A stretch of 21,779 bases of DNA, taken from the NCBI GenBank assembly GCA_934307335.1, contig CAKRCL010000025.1, positions 1-21,779 on the forward strand. The letters run 5' to 3'. The notes under the pieces are model-generated. The model searched no databases, was not told where the DNA came from, and saw only the letters and a program-made list of their open reading frames with translations. This document shows positions 1 through 8,244 of this stretch, piece after piece. Position numbers and translations under genes: made by a program. Each line of letters begins with the position of its first letter. Within the stretch, counting starts at the first letter, position 1. The DNA is from an uncultured Dorea sp. (GTDB lineage Bacteria; Bacillota; Clostridia; Lachnospirales; Lachnospiraceae).

Positions 1-47
1 AAAGAAAGACCTTGAGTTCAATATAAACTCTTGGTCTTTCTTTTTTT
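1..47. terminator. Bidirectional rho-independent terminator
   Basis: Bases 1-11 pair perfectly with 33-43, and 14-18 pair with 26-30 around a 7-base loop, with a TT/TT mismatch between the two helices. On the plus strand the stem runs into a T tract (41-47), so it would stop a plus-strand gene lying left of the window. Read on the minus strand it lies about 45 bases beyond the DUF1934 gene and also ends in a T-rich arm, so it probably serves both directions. Confidence 0.8.
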
Positions 48-89
48 CGGGACTATTCTTTTTTCACAGCCCCTTTTCATTGCTTTATG

Positions 90-545
90 TTATTCATTTG
101 CCTCGATCAGAATACGGATATCACAATCTGCCGCCTTATTTCCGTTAATATCTAACGAATATCTCACCTGCAATTCAATTCGGTCTTCCTCAACCTGTAC
201 ATCCATACCTTTCGTATATGTTCCGAGAAGAAGATCCCCATACGGTGTCTGATACGGAGTCACATTGATCTTATCCGTCTCAAATACCATGTGTGAATTC
301 GTAATTCCACTCTTTGTTATCTCTAGAAGTTGTCCTTCTTCAATCTTGATCCGGTTCTTGATCGTTCCCGGAATTCCTTCAACAACTTCATCATAAAGAA
401 TGTAATGTTTTCCATTTTTCAAATAATAGGTGGCAGGAGTTGTCACTTCAATGGAGTTTGCTTCATCTGCTGTATCCTCCTGCACCATCATCATATTATC
501 TTCATAATGAAGTCCTGATATTGTAATCAATACATTTTTTGTCAT
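90..545 (-). CDS. DUF1934 (YwiB-like) beta-barrel protein
   Basis: A 151-residue protein that I recognise as DUF1934, the family of Bacillus YwiB, small calycin-like beta-barrel proteins of unknown function. What can be seen is a soluble protein without signal peptide or membrane segment, made mostly of alternating beta-strand-like stretches. It has a central segment (about 45-70) with YLKNGKHYILYDE and a later segment (about 97-112) around TPYQTPYGDLLLGTYT, both typical of the family. It starts only 14 bases after the pfkA stop, so it is probably co-transcribed with pfkA, although its ribosome binding site (GGGTAA-like) is weak. It is the last gene before the terminator at the window edge. 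The family call is fairly sure; no biochemical role can be given. Confidence 0.82.
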   Translation of the reverse strand: MTKNVLITISGLHYEDNMMMVQEDTADEANSIEVTTPATYYLKNGKHYILYDEVVEGIPGTIKNRIKIEEGQLLEITKSGITNSHMVFETDKINVTPYQTPYGDLLLGTYTKGMDVQVEEDRIELQVRYSLDINGNKAADCDIRILIEANE

Positions 546-559
546 AAATTACCCATTTC

Positions 560-1537
560 TTACAGAGAGAGCTTTTTGGAAATCTCATACTGATATGCCG
601 GAATTCCCTTCTGCATTCCAAGAGCTTCCTCAATATCAAAGTCTACATACTCACCGTGTCTGTATCCTACGATGCGGTTCGTCTTTCCTTCCAAAAGAAG
701 GTCAACTGCCATAGATCCCATGATGGAAGCATACACACGGTCTTTACAAGTCGGGCTTCCACCACGCTGCATGTGACCGAGAATTGTTGCTCTTGTCTCC
801 ATACCTGTTCTTTCTTCAATTGTTTTTGCAAGATTTACAGAATCACCGACACCTTCGGCGTTAATAATAATGTAATTCTTCTTGCCGCGTTTTTTAGATT
901 CTTTAATATCATTAATAAGATCATCAATGTCATACCCTTCCTCTTCCGGAAGAAGAATACGCTCTGCTCCGTTCGCAATACCACACCAAAGTGCAAGATA
1001 TCCTGCATCACGTCCCATTACCTCGATGATAGAACATCTACTATGAGATGTTGACGTATCACGTACTTTGTCAATTGCCTCCATAGCTGTATTTACAGCT
1101 GTGTCAAATCCGATTGTATACTCTGTACAATCAATATCAAGATCGATGGTTCCAGGAACACCGATTGTATTAACTCCAAGATATGCCAGCTTCTGCGCAC
1201 CACGGAAAGATCCATCTCCTCCAATTACTACCAGACCGTCTATTCCATATTTCTTACAGATAGCTGCAGCTTTCTGCTGACCTTCCTCTGTAACCATCTC
1301 TTTACAGCGAGCTGTCTGAAGAATAGTTCCTCCCCGCTGAATAATATCGGACACATCTCCTGCGTCAAGATCGATGATTTCCTCGTTGAGAAGCCCCTTA
1401 TAACCTTTTCTGATACCTCGTACTTTTACACCTTTACCAAGTGCTGTTCTGACAACGGCACGAATTGCCGCGTTCATTCCCGGAGCATCTCCTCCACTTG
1501 TCAATACACCAATTGTACGAATGATTCTTTCTGCCAT
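560..1537 (-). CDS. pfkA: ATP-dependent 6-phosphofructokinase
   Basis: Phosphorylates fructose 6-phosphate to fructose 1,6-bisphosphate, the committing step of glycolysis, in the cytoplasm. At 325 residues it matches the bacterial PfkA length (about 320). Visible motifs are TSGGDAPGMNA (13-23), arginines 26 and 30 of the effector-site helix, GGTILQTAR (69-77), GGDGS (106-110), GTIDLD (129-134, catalytic base Asp132), the MGRDAGY segment, and HMQRGGSP near the C terminus. Glycine rather than aspartate at position 109 points to ATP, not pyrophosphate, as donor. The usual GTIDND motif has Leu133 in place of Asn. The start has a GGAGGAGAAG ribosome binding site. A promoter in the end of dnaE allows independent expression; DUF1934 follows 14 bases downstream. 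Confidence 0.96.
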   Translation of the reverse strand: MAERIIRTIGVLTSGGDAPGMNAAIRAVVRTALGKGVKVRGIRKGYKGLLNEEIIDLDAGDVSDIIQRGGTILQTARCKEMVTEEGQQKAAAICKKYGIDGLVVIGGDGSFRGAQKLAYLGVNTIGVPGTIDLDIDCTEYTIGFDTAVNTAMEAIDKVRDTSTSHSRCSIIEVMGRDAGYLALWCGIANGAERILLPEEEGYDIDDLINDIKESKKRGKKNYIIINAEGVGDSVNLAKTIEERTGMETRATILGHMQRGGSPTCKDRVYASIMGSMAVDLLLEGKTNRIVGYRHGEYVDFDIEEALGMQKGIPAYQYEISKKLSL

Positions 1538-1581
1538 GATTCTTCTCCTCCATCGTTATTATTTTAACTTATCTACGGTAC

Positions 1582-1610
1582 ATTGTATATGAAATACCTT
1601 AGCTTTTCAA
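1582..1610 (-). promoter_or_regulatory. Predicted sigma-A promoter of pfkA
   Basis: Read on the minus strand: -35 TTGAAA (1605-1610), a 17-base spacer, -10 TACAAT (1582-1587). Each hexamer matches the housekeeping consensus at five of six positions. It overlaps the last codons of dnaE. The start point would fall near 1575, giving a leader of about 38 bases before the pfkA ATG, with room for the strong ribosome binding site. Confidence 0.65.
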
Positions 1611-4600
1611 TGGTTTTTCCACTACTTTTACGCAAGATTCACCAAAATAATTCATAAGCCGGCTTAATAACCCCGGTTCTATGTTTACATTTCGATTAGC
1701 CGGAAGCCTTTTCACTGCACGTTCTGCTTTACAAAATACAATAACTTCATCTGTTCCATCAGAAGCCGCAAGCATATCATACAACATCTGTTCCCCCTGT
1801 AAAAATGTCTCTTTATCCGGATATTGAATCCACAATTCTTTTTTCTTTTCTCCAAAAGGTGTGACCTTCTCACAGATTAACTTACTTGCCGCTTCATCTT
1901 CTTCAGACACACGACCTTTTATGAATACCATCTTTTCTTCTTCCAGATATTGATGATACCTTTCATAATCACGCGGAAATACTACAACCTCCACAGAACC
2001 CATAAGATCTTCTATCGTCAGGAAACACATCGTCTTATTCGTCTTTGTATATTTAATTGTCTTTCCGGCAATGATACCACCGATAATTTCTGTCGCCCCA
2101 TCACTGACTCTTGTAAACCCAAGTTCGTCATCAAACTGGAACTCCTGTGTCGTACGGGAAATTCCATTTTTCCATTCCGTCTCATACTCTTCCATCGGAT
2201 GACCACTCAAGTAGATTCCAAGTACCTCTTTTTCAAATGCCAGTTTTGTTGCCTTTTCATATTCTCCTACATTCGGCAGAGGAATATCAAATTCTGCTTT
2301 CTGATCTTCATCTACAATATCAAACAGAGACATCTGTCCTGTCATAGAATTTTTCTTTTCACGGTTGACTTGATCTAGAATCTGCACATAGATGACCATA
2401 AACTGTTTTCTCGTTCCTCCGAGTCCATCAAATGCACCGGATTTAATAAAGTTTTCAATCGCTCTCTTATTAATATCTTTCCCGGCCATCCGCTCAATAA
2501 AATCTTTCAGGTTCTTGAACTCGCCATTCGCCTTTCGCTCCTTGACAATCTCCTTGATCACCGGTCTTCCGATACTTTTAATTGCAGCAAGTCCATAACG
2601 AATAGATCCATTATCCACCGAAAAACTGCTGTATCCTCGATTAATATCCGGCGGTAGAATCTGAATCCCCATCTGGCGGCAACTGTAAATGTATTCTGCT
2701 ACTTTTCCAGGATTGTCAATCACAGATGTCATAAGTGCTGCCATGTATTCTGTCGGATAGTAATACTTCAACCATGCAGTCTGATAAGAAACAACTGCAT
2801 AAGCTGCTGCATGAGACTTGTTGAATGCATATTTAGCAAAATCTGTCATCTCATCATAGATCTTATTTGCCGTCTTTTCGTCTATCCCATTGGCAATACA
2901 GCCCGGCACTCCTTCCTCCGGATTACCGTACACAAAATTCTGGCGTTCTTTCGCCATGACATCTGCCTTTTTCTTAGACATTGCACGACGCACTAGATCG
3001 CTTCGACCAAGTGTATATCCTGCCAGATCTCGTACAATCTGCATAACCTGCTCCTGATAGACAATACAACCGTATGTTGGCGCTAGAATATGTTCCAGTT
3101 CCGGACAGTCGTAAGTAATCTGTTCCGGATGTTCTTTTCCTTTAATATATTGCGGGATAAAATCCATCGGTCCTGGACGATATAAAGAAATTCCGGCAAT
3201 AATATCTTCCAGACTCTGCGGCTTAAGCTCTTTCATAAAGTTCTTCATTCCCGGACTTTCCAACTGGAACACACCATCTGTCCTTCCGGTCCCAATCGAA
3301 TCTAACACCGCTTTATCATCGTAATTGATTTTGTTCACATCAATTTCTTTTCCTGAACTATAACTTGCCTGTTTCTCTGCATCGCGGATAACTGTTAACG
3401 TACGCAGTCCTAAAAAGTCCATTTTCAGAAGTCCGAGTTCTTCCAATGTAGTTGCTACATACTGCGTTGTCACAGACCCGTCTGAACCAAGTGACAAAGG
3501 AACATATTCTTCTACTGGTTTCTGACTGATCACGACTCCTGCTGCATGCATAGATGTATGTCTCGGAAGACCTTCCAGACGCATGGACATATCGATCAGT
3601 TCTTTTACCTGTGGATCCTCATCATATGTCTTTCGAAGTTCCGAACTCGTCTTCAAAGCTTTTTCCAATGTAATATTCAGTTCTTTTGGAATCAGCTTTG
3701 CAATATTATCTACAAATGCATACGGCAAATCCATCACACGGCCTACATCTCGAATGACGCCTCTTGCAGCCAGTGTACCAAAGGTGACAATCTGTACCAC
3801 TCGGTCCGCCCCATATTTTCTTCCCACATAATCAATGACTTCCTGACGTCTTTCATAGCAGAAATCCACATCAATATCGGGCATGGACACTCGCTCCGGA
3901 TTCAAAAAGCGTTCGAAAAGTAACTGATATTTGATTGGATCGATACTGGTGATCTCCAGACAATATGCCACAATACTTCCGGCACCAGAACCACGTCCCG
4001 GTCCAACCTTAATTTTCTGGGATCTTGCATAATGAATAAAGTCCCATACAATCAAGAAATAATCAACATACCCCATCTTGTGAATGACTGAAAGCTCATA
4101 ATCCAGTCGATCTTTCAAATCCTGTGATGGATTCGGATAACGTCTTTCCAGTCCTTCATAACATAATTTGTTCAAATATTCCCAGGAGGATAATCCATCC
4201 GGGACATCATATTTTGGAAGCTTCGTCACTCCAAACTCAATCTCTACATTGCAACGATCTGCAATTTTCTGTGTGTTTTCAAGTGCCTGGAGCGCATACG
4301 GAAACAGCTTACGCATCTCTTCTTCCGATTTGATAAAGTACTGACCGCCTTCATAACGCATCCTGTCTTCATCCGCCAGTTTTTTTCCAGTCTGAATACA
4401 AAGCAAAATATCATGCGCCTTTTCGTCCTTCGCATAAGTATAATGAACATCATTTGTTGCGACAAGTTCAATCCCTGTCTCCTGTGACATGCGAAGCAAG
4501 GACTGATTCACAGTTTGCTGTTCCAAAATACCGTGGTCTTGCAATTCCAGGAAAAAATTCCCTTTTCCAAATATTTCCTCATAACGAAGTGCTGCTGCTT

Positions 4601-5069
4601 TTCCTTCGCTATACATCCCACGGGTAATATTCCTCTGTACTTCACCCGCCAGACACGCGCTAAGTGCAATAATCCCTTCGTGAAATTCCCGTAACAATTC
4701 CAGATCTACACGCGGCTTATAATAATAACCTTCCGTATATCCACGGGACACAATCTTCATCAGGTTATGGTATCCCTGCTCATTCTCTGCCAGAAGCACA
4801 AGATGATAATATCTGTCATCCCCGCTTCCAACAGCTTCCTTATCAAATCGGGAACCCGGTGCAACATATACTTCGCAGCCAAGAATCGGCTTGATTCCCT
4901 GTGCCTTCGCAGCGCGATAAAAATCAATCACACCAAACATACAACCGTGGTCCGTAATTGCCACACTATTCATTCCCAGTTCTTTGACTCTGGCTACACA
5001 TTCTTTTATTTTATTAGAACCATCCAACAGACTGTACTCTGTATGGACATGCAAATGTGCAAAGCTCAT
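1599..5069 (-). CDS. dnaE: DNA polymerase III alpha subunit, DnaE type
   Basis: Replicative DNA polymerase subunit of the C family, 1156 residues, close to the E. coli length of 1160. An N-terminal PHP domain begins with HLHVHT (5-10) and includes NDVHY (206-210), consistent with an intact metal site. The polymerase core shows GPGRGSGAGS (356-365) and the catalytic aspartates in PDIDVDF (397-403). A helix-hairpin-helix region follows, then an OB fold around residues 990-1075. There is no inserted DEDD exonuclease, so it is not PolC; Firmicutes normally have PolC as well. I chose the ATG at 5069 because GGGAG sits just upstream and the PHP motif begins immediately; a longer reading frame to 5132 would run into the terminator hairpin. 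No good promoter fits between that hairpin and the start. Confidence 0.96.
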   Translation of the reverse strand: MSFAHLHVHTEYSLLDGSNKIKECVARVKELGMNSVAITDHGCMFGVIDFYRAAKAQGIKPILGCEVYVAPGSRFDKEAVGSGDDRYYHLVLLAENEQGYHNLMKIVSRGYTEGYYYKPRVDLELLREFHEGIIALSACLAGEVQRNITRGMYSEGKAAALRYEEIFGKGNFFLELQDHGILEQQTVNQSLLRMSQETGIELVATNDVHYTYAKDEKAHDILLCIQTGKKLADEDRMRYEGGQYFIKSEEEMRKLFPYALQALENTQKIADRCNVEIEFGVTKLPKYDVPDGLSSWEYLNKLCYEGLERRYPNPSQDLKDRLDYELSVIHKMGYVDYFLIVWDFIHYARSQKIKVGPGRGSGAGSIVAYCLEITSIDPIKYQLLFERFLNPERVSMPDIDVDFCYERRQEVIDYVGRKYGADRVVQIVTFGTLAARGVIRDVGRVMDLPYAFVDNIAKLIPKELNITLEKALKTSSELRKTYDEDPQVKELIDMSMRLEGLPRHTSMHAAGVVISQKPVEEYVPLSLGSDGSVTTQYVATTLEELGLLKMDFLGLRTLTVIRDAEKQASYSSGKEIDVNKINYDDKAVLDSIGTGRTDGVFQLESPGMKNFMKELKPQSLEDIIAGISLYRPGPMDFIPQYIKGKEHPEQITYDCPELEHILAPTYGCIVYQEQVMQIVRDLAGYTLGRSDLVRRAMSKKKADVMAKERQNFVYGNPEEGVPGCIANGIDEKTANKIYDEMTDFAKYAFNKSHAAAYAVVSYQTAWLKYYYPTEYMAALMTSVIDNPGKVAEYIYSCRQMGIQILPPDINRGYSSFSVDNGSIRYGLAAIKSIGRPVIKEIVKERKANGEFKNLKDFIERMAGKDINKRAIENFIKSGAFDGLGGTRKQFMVIYVQILDQVNREKKNSMTGQMSLFDIVDEDQKAEFDIPLPNVGEYEKATKLAFEKEVLGIYLSGHPMEEYETEWKNGISRTTQEFQFDDELGFTRVSDGATEIIGGIIAGKTIKYTKTNKTMCFLTIEDLMGSVEVVVFPRDYERYHQYLEEEKMVFIKGRVSEEDEAASKLICEKVTPFGEKKKELWIQYPDKETFLQGEQMLYDMLAASDGTDEVIVFCKAERAVKRLPANRNVNIEPGLLSRLMNYFGESCVKVVEKPLKS

Positions 5070-5095
5070 ATATCTATCTCCCTTAATTCTATGTT

Positions 5096-5136
5096 GAAAA
5101 AGAAAGCGCTGACAGAACCTTATGCCTGCCAACGCT
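5096..5136 (-). terminator. Hairpin terminator or attenuator before dnaE
   Basis: On the minus strand an 11-base stem (arms 5126-5136 and 5105-5115, including two G-U pairs) with a 10-base loop is followed by TTTCTTTTTC (5095-5104). It lies 25 bases past the stop of the HPr-like gene and ends only about 26 bases before the dnaE start codon, leaving almost no room for a separate dnaE promoter. Confidence 0.75.
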
Positions 5137-5160
5137 AATACTTCATTCTCTCTTCCGGTT

Positions 5161-5394
5161 CTAGCCGTTGATCATAAATGAGATCAGTCTATCAATGTCT
5201 TCTTTCTCATGTGCAACAATCTCCATCTCCGGAATCTCTCCATTTGAAAAGATAGTCGCGAGTGATACATACTGAGATAACTTTGACTTCAGATTCAGTC
5301 TGTCTCCTTCACCTGTAACAAGCTCAACTTTTCCTTTGCAATCATCAACTGCTTTAAAAAAACCTTCAATGTCTGTAATATTCTGTACTTTCAT
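5161..5394 (-). CDS. HPr/Crh-like small protein lacking the active-site His
   Basis: A 77-residue soluble protein. Residues about 15-75 align by eye with the second half of HPr, the phosphocarrier of the sugar phosphotransferase system. NLKS at 34-37 corresponds to the segment carrying the regulatory Ser46 of Bacillus HPr, and the predicted strand/helix order after it also fits. The HPr active-site loop with phosphorylatable His15 and its ARP partner is absent; the equivalent stretch reads TDIEGFFKAV. It therefore cannot carry phosphate as HPr does; a regulatory role like that of Crh is possible but is inference. A good GAAAGGAG site precedes the ATG, a promoter lies upstream and a terminator downstream, so it can be a single-gene unit. 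Its usual automatic annotation in related genomes is uncertain. Confidence 0.7.
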   Translation of the reverse strand: MKVQNITDIEGFFKAVDDCKGKVELVTGEGDRLNLKSKLSQYVSLATIFSNGEIPEMEIVAHEKEDIDRLISFMING

Positions 5395-5429
5395 ATGCTC
5401 GCGCTCCTTTCAATTTTTACCACGCCCTC

Positions 5430-5457
5430 ATTATACCTTATCCACGTGGAAATTCAA
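5430..5457 (-). promoter_or_regulatory. Predicted sigma-A promoter of the HPr-like gene
   Basis: On the minus strand: -35 TTGAAT (5452-5457), a 16-base spacer, and a perfect -10 TATAAT (5430-5435). The predicted start point is near 5423, about 29 bases before the HPr-like ATG. The spacer contains the 10-base perfect palindrome TCCACGTGGA (5441-5450), which also encodes the last codons of cvfB. Confidence 0.65.
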
Positions 5458-6280
5458 TAGATTTTTCTGTAATAATTATTTTATTCTCCTTCAAAAGACG
5501 TCCCACTGCACGTTTAAAAGCATTTTTACTAAGTCCCAGTTCTCTCTTTATTTTTTCCGGATCTGCTTTATCCGTAAATGGAAGTATTCCACCATTTTCT
5601 TTCATATATTTGACAATTAATGCTGCATCTGCATCCATCTGGATAAATGCTTTCTCTCGCACGCTTAGATCCAATTTTCCATCTTCACGGACTTTAATAA
5701 CTCTTGCCTGAACCTTGTCACCTACCTGAAGATGTCCGCCATATGCTTCTCTCTTTGGAATAAGTGCCGAATATTTGTTATCAACTGCTACAAACACTCC
5801 AAAATTATCACTTCTTTCATAGACGATTCCTTCTACATGATCATCTTTTTGATATGGAGAATCCGCGGACAACTTTTCATAAACTTTCATTGTCGCACAA
5901 AGTCGCTCGGACTTATCTACATAAAGAGCAACCAGCACCTGATCTCCTTTTTTCACTTTCGCTGTCTGTTCTTTGAACGGAAGCAAAAGATCCTTCGGTA
6001 ATCCCCAATCCAAAAATGCTCCGATTTTTCCAGTATCTTTAACCGTCAGCACTGCCAGTTCGCCCAATGTAATCTTCGGCTGTGCAGTTGTTGCAATTAG
6101 TCTGTCACTGGAATCTTTGTAAAGAAACACCTCAACCGGATCACCAATCTCTACATCCTTTGGCACTTCTTTTTTCGGAAGTAACACTCGTTCTTCACTT
6201 GTTCCAAGATATATTCCAAAATCAACAGTTTTCACAACTGTCAGCATTCTTCTTTTTCCCAGTTCTTCGATTAATTTCAT
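5438..6280 (-). CDS. cvfB: CvfB-type S1 RNA-binding protein
   Basis: A 280-residue cytoplasmic protein of the CvfB/YitL family, RNA-binding proteins with tandem S1-like domains and a C-terminal winged helix. In Staphylococcus aureus CvfB influences virulence gene expression; its general role is poorly defined. Two N-terminal S1-like barrels (about 5-65 and 70-135) are followed by a classical S1 domain (about 147-212, with VEGIVYERSDNFGVFV). The C-terminal winged helix (about 220-278) contains IKRELGLSKNAFKRAVGRL. An AGGAGG ribosome binding site precedes the ATG. The gene lies 56 bases after the thioesterase gene on the same strand, so it probably ends the sipL-to-cvfB operon; no clear terminator separates it from the HPr-like promoter. 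Confidence 0.9.
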   Translation of the reverse strand: MKLIEELGKRRMLTVVKTVDFGIYLGTSEERVLLPKKEVPKDVEIGDPVEVFLYKDSSDRLIATTAQPKITLGELAVLTVKDTGKIGAFLDWGLPKDLLLPFKEQTAKVKKGDQVLVALYVDKSERLCATMKVYEKLSADSPYQKDDHVEGIVYERSDNFGVFVAVDNKYSALIPKREAYGGHLQVGDKVQARVIKVREDGKLDLSVREKAFIQMDADAALIVKYMKENGGILPFTDKADPEKIKRELGLSKNAFKRAVGRLLKENKIIITEKSIEFPRG

Positions 6281-6336
6281 CTCTCTTTTCCTCCTATATT
6301 AACTGAAACGCCACGCACAAGATATCGCTTTTCAAA

Positions 6337-7068
6337 TTACTGCCACGCAAATTCTACTGTCGCATACAGATCACCGTCCGTTGCACAAAGTTCTACGATT
6401 GTACGGTCTTCTCGTTCTCCCACTCGTGGCAGGATCACATCTCCAAACACTGCAGATTTTTTATATTCTACCCGCACCTGTCTGATGATTTTCTCCTGAT
6501 TTAACACCTCCATTGCCATCTGTACATACTGACAATTATTCACATGCTCATTTGTATCAATGTGATATCTGCGCACCGGAAACGGTTCCAGACTTACAGC
6601 TGTCTTTGGTAGTATAATCTTTCTAGGTTCATAATCCATATCCAGAGGCTCACATTGCCCGTATGCATCCACTTCATCCTGTTCCGGTCTTACCGGACGT
6701 CCTTTTTCCATGTCCATATATACCCAGACTGACTGTGCATATGCAAGTCTTTTACCATCTGCATCTGTCATACAAAAGTTACGGTCTGCAAGCATTCCCT
6801 TGAACTTTGATGCCCATGTGCTGACCTGAAGCTTTTCATTCATTTTGGGATATCGCTCAATCACGACCTGCCAGTAAGTCAAGATCCATGCTTTTTTCTT
6901 TTCTTCCAGAAATTCCAAACCAATCCCCAGATCTTCTGACTGAAAGGTACTACAATCTTGAAAATAGTTAATAATTGCAGGAACTGTCATCTTTCTTGTA
7001 TGATCAATCTCGCTGAACCTGACCCTTCCGTCAATCATGTATTTATTATTCTTCTTTTGCACTTGCAA
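6337..7068 (-). CDS. Acyl-ACP thioesterase (FatA/TE-like)
   Basis: Hydrolyses acyl-ACP to release free fatty acid, a double hot-dog enzyme of the plant FatA/FatB and bacterial acyl-ACP thioesterase family. The 243 residues include the first hot-dog fold with FSEIDHTRKMT (18-28) and FQDCSTFQSEDLG (36-48). The second has DTNEHVNN (171-178), holding the Asp, Asn and His expected at the active site. The start is TTG at 7068: AAAGGAG lies five bases upstream, whereas the next ATG (7038) has no ribosome binding site. This start overlaps the end of the upstream CDF gene by 23 bases, so translation is probably coupled. It may adjust membrane or exported fatty-acid chain length; the chain-length preference cannot be read from the sequence. 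Confidence 0.9.
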   Translation of the reverse strand: MQVQKKNNKYMIDGRVRFSEIDHTRKMTVPAIINYFQDCSTFQSEDLGIGLEFLEEKKKAWILTYWQVVIERYPKMNEKLQVSTWASKFKGMLADRNFCMTDADGKRLAYAQSVWVYMDMEKGRPVRPEQDEVDAYGQCEPLDMDYEPRKIILPKTAVSLEPFPVRRYHIDTNEHVNNCQYVQMAMEVLNQEKIIRQVRVEYKKSAVFGDVILPRVGEREDRTIVELCATDGDLYATVEFAWQ

Positions 7069-8233
7069 CGTAGCTCCTTTCCACCGTAATCACACACTGA
7101 TATCTGGAATCCACAATCTGTAACATGCTCATAAGTACAGATCGGATATGATCCTGACGCTTCTGGTCATACTCGAATGGAACGACAAGATCAAAAATCA
7201 GATTAATCTGATCCACACCGGCAACCATACGAAAATCATGTATACTAAGTTTCGGATCCAGTGCTTTGAGCACTTCTTCAACCTTTGCCTTTGCCTCCAG
7301 CACATGCTTGTCCCGCGTCTCTACCGGATCCATATGTATGACAAGCATAATTCCAAGCTGTCCAAGTGCATCTCTTTCTACCCGGTCAATCACCTCATGG
7401 GATATCTCGATATTTACATCATTCGGAACCTCCGCATGAATCGAAGCCATACTTCTACCCGGTCCATAATTATGTACGATAAGATCATGACTTCCTAAAA
7501 TTCCATCATAGCTCTCCACAAAATCACTGATCTGTTTATACACGATTGGATCTACCGGTGCTCCGATCAGTGGCTCGAGTGTATCTCTTGCAATTCCGAT
7601 ACCTGCCCACATAACGACTAACGATACACCAAGTCCTACATATCCGTCAATATTAATTCCTGTAAAATGGAAAAATAATACAGAAGCAATCGTTGCTCCA
7701 GTCGTGATCACATCTCCCATAGAATCTGCTGCTGTGGCCATTATGACCTGTGAATGAATGCGCCTTCCCAAATTCTTATTAAAAATTCCCATCCACAATT
7801 TTACCGCTATAGACATAAATAATATAATCATTGAAACCGCCTGAAACTGTAGCTGCTCCGGCTGCCTGATCTTTGCAATAGCACTTTTGAAAAATGTAAA
7901 TCCCACTTCCATTACAAGAAATGCCACAATCAATGCCGCAATATATTCAATTCTTCCATGTCCAAAAGGATGCTCTTTATCCGCCGGTTTTCCAGCCATC
8001 TTCACCCCGATCAGACTGATGATCGATGACCCTGCATCTGACAGATTGTTAAACGCATCTGCCATAACAGAAATACTGTGAAGCAGATAACCTATCAGCC
8101 ACTTTGCCACAAATAACAATATATTACAAAAGATGCCTGTCACGCTTGCCAGCACCCCATATGCCGTACGCACAGACACCTTACTTGTATCTTCATAATC
8201 TTTTACAAAATGTCGTACAAGAAATTCTATCAC
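7046..8233 (-). CDS. Cation diffusion facilitator, probable Mn2+ exporter
   Basis: A CDF antiporter that exports divalent metal across the cytoplasmic membrane, 395 residues. About six membrane segments fill residues 25-220, followed by a cytoplasmic ferredoxin-like domain and a C-terminal extension. In the second segment ADAFNNLSD (58-66) supplies NxxxD, and in the fifth DSMGD (170-174) supplies DxxxD. This pairing is associated with the manganese group (MntE type), whereas zinc exporters usually have a histidine. HPFGHGR (88-94) is the family loop. I place the start at GTG 8233, preceded by AGGAGAG at good spacing; the frame extends to an alternative GTG at 8266 inside spoIIR with no ribosome binding site. 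It begins 11 bases after the spoIIR stop and overlaps the thioesterase gene. Substrate is inference from the motif. Confidence 0.88.
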   Translation of the reverse strand: MIEFLVRHFVKDYEDTSKVSVRTAYGVLASVTGIFCNILLFVAKWLIGYLLHSISVMADAFNNLSDAGSSIISLIGVKMAGKPADKEHPFGHGRIEYIAALIVAFLVMEVGFTFFKSAIAKIRQPEQLQFQAVSMIILFMSIAVKLWMGIFNKNLGRRIHSQVIMATAADSMGDVITTGATIASVLFFHFTGINIDGYVGLGVSLVVMWAGIGIARDTLEPLIGAPVDPIVYKQISDFVESYDGILGSHDLIVHNYGPGRSMASIHAEVPNDVNIEISHEVIDRVERDALGQLGIMLVIHMDPVETRDKHVLEAKAKVEEVLKALDPKLSIHDFRMVAGVDQINLIFDLVVPFEYDQKRQDHIRSVLMSMLQIVDSRYQCVITVERSYVASAKEE

Positions 8234-8244
8234 CTTATACTCTC

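Noticed and set aside
656..1054. Plus-strand reading frame of 132 codons opposite pfkA
   Set aside because: Shadow of the highly conserved pfkA frame; Cys- and Phe-rich translation typical of an antisense frame.
5086..5115. Promoter-like pair CTGTCA / TAGAAT before dnaE
   Set aside because: It overlaps the terminator stem and would start the transcript inside the ribosome binding site.
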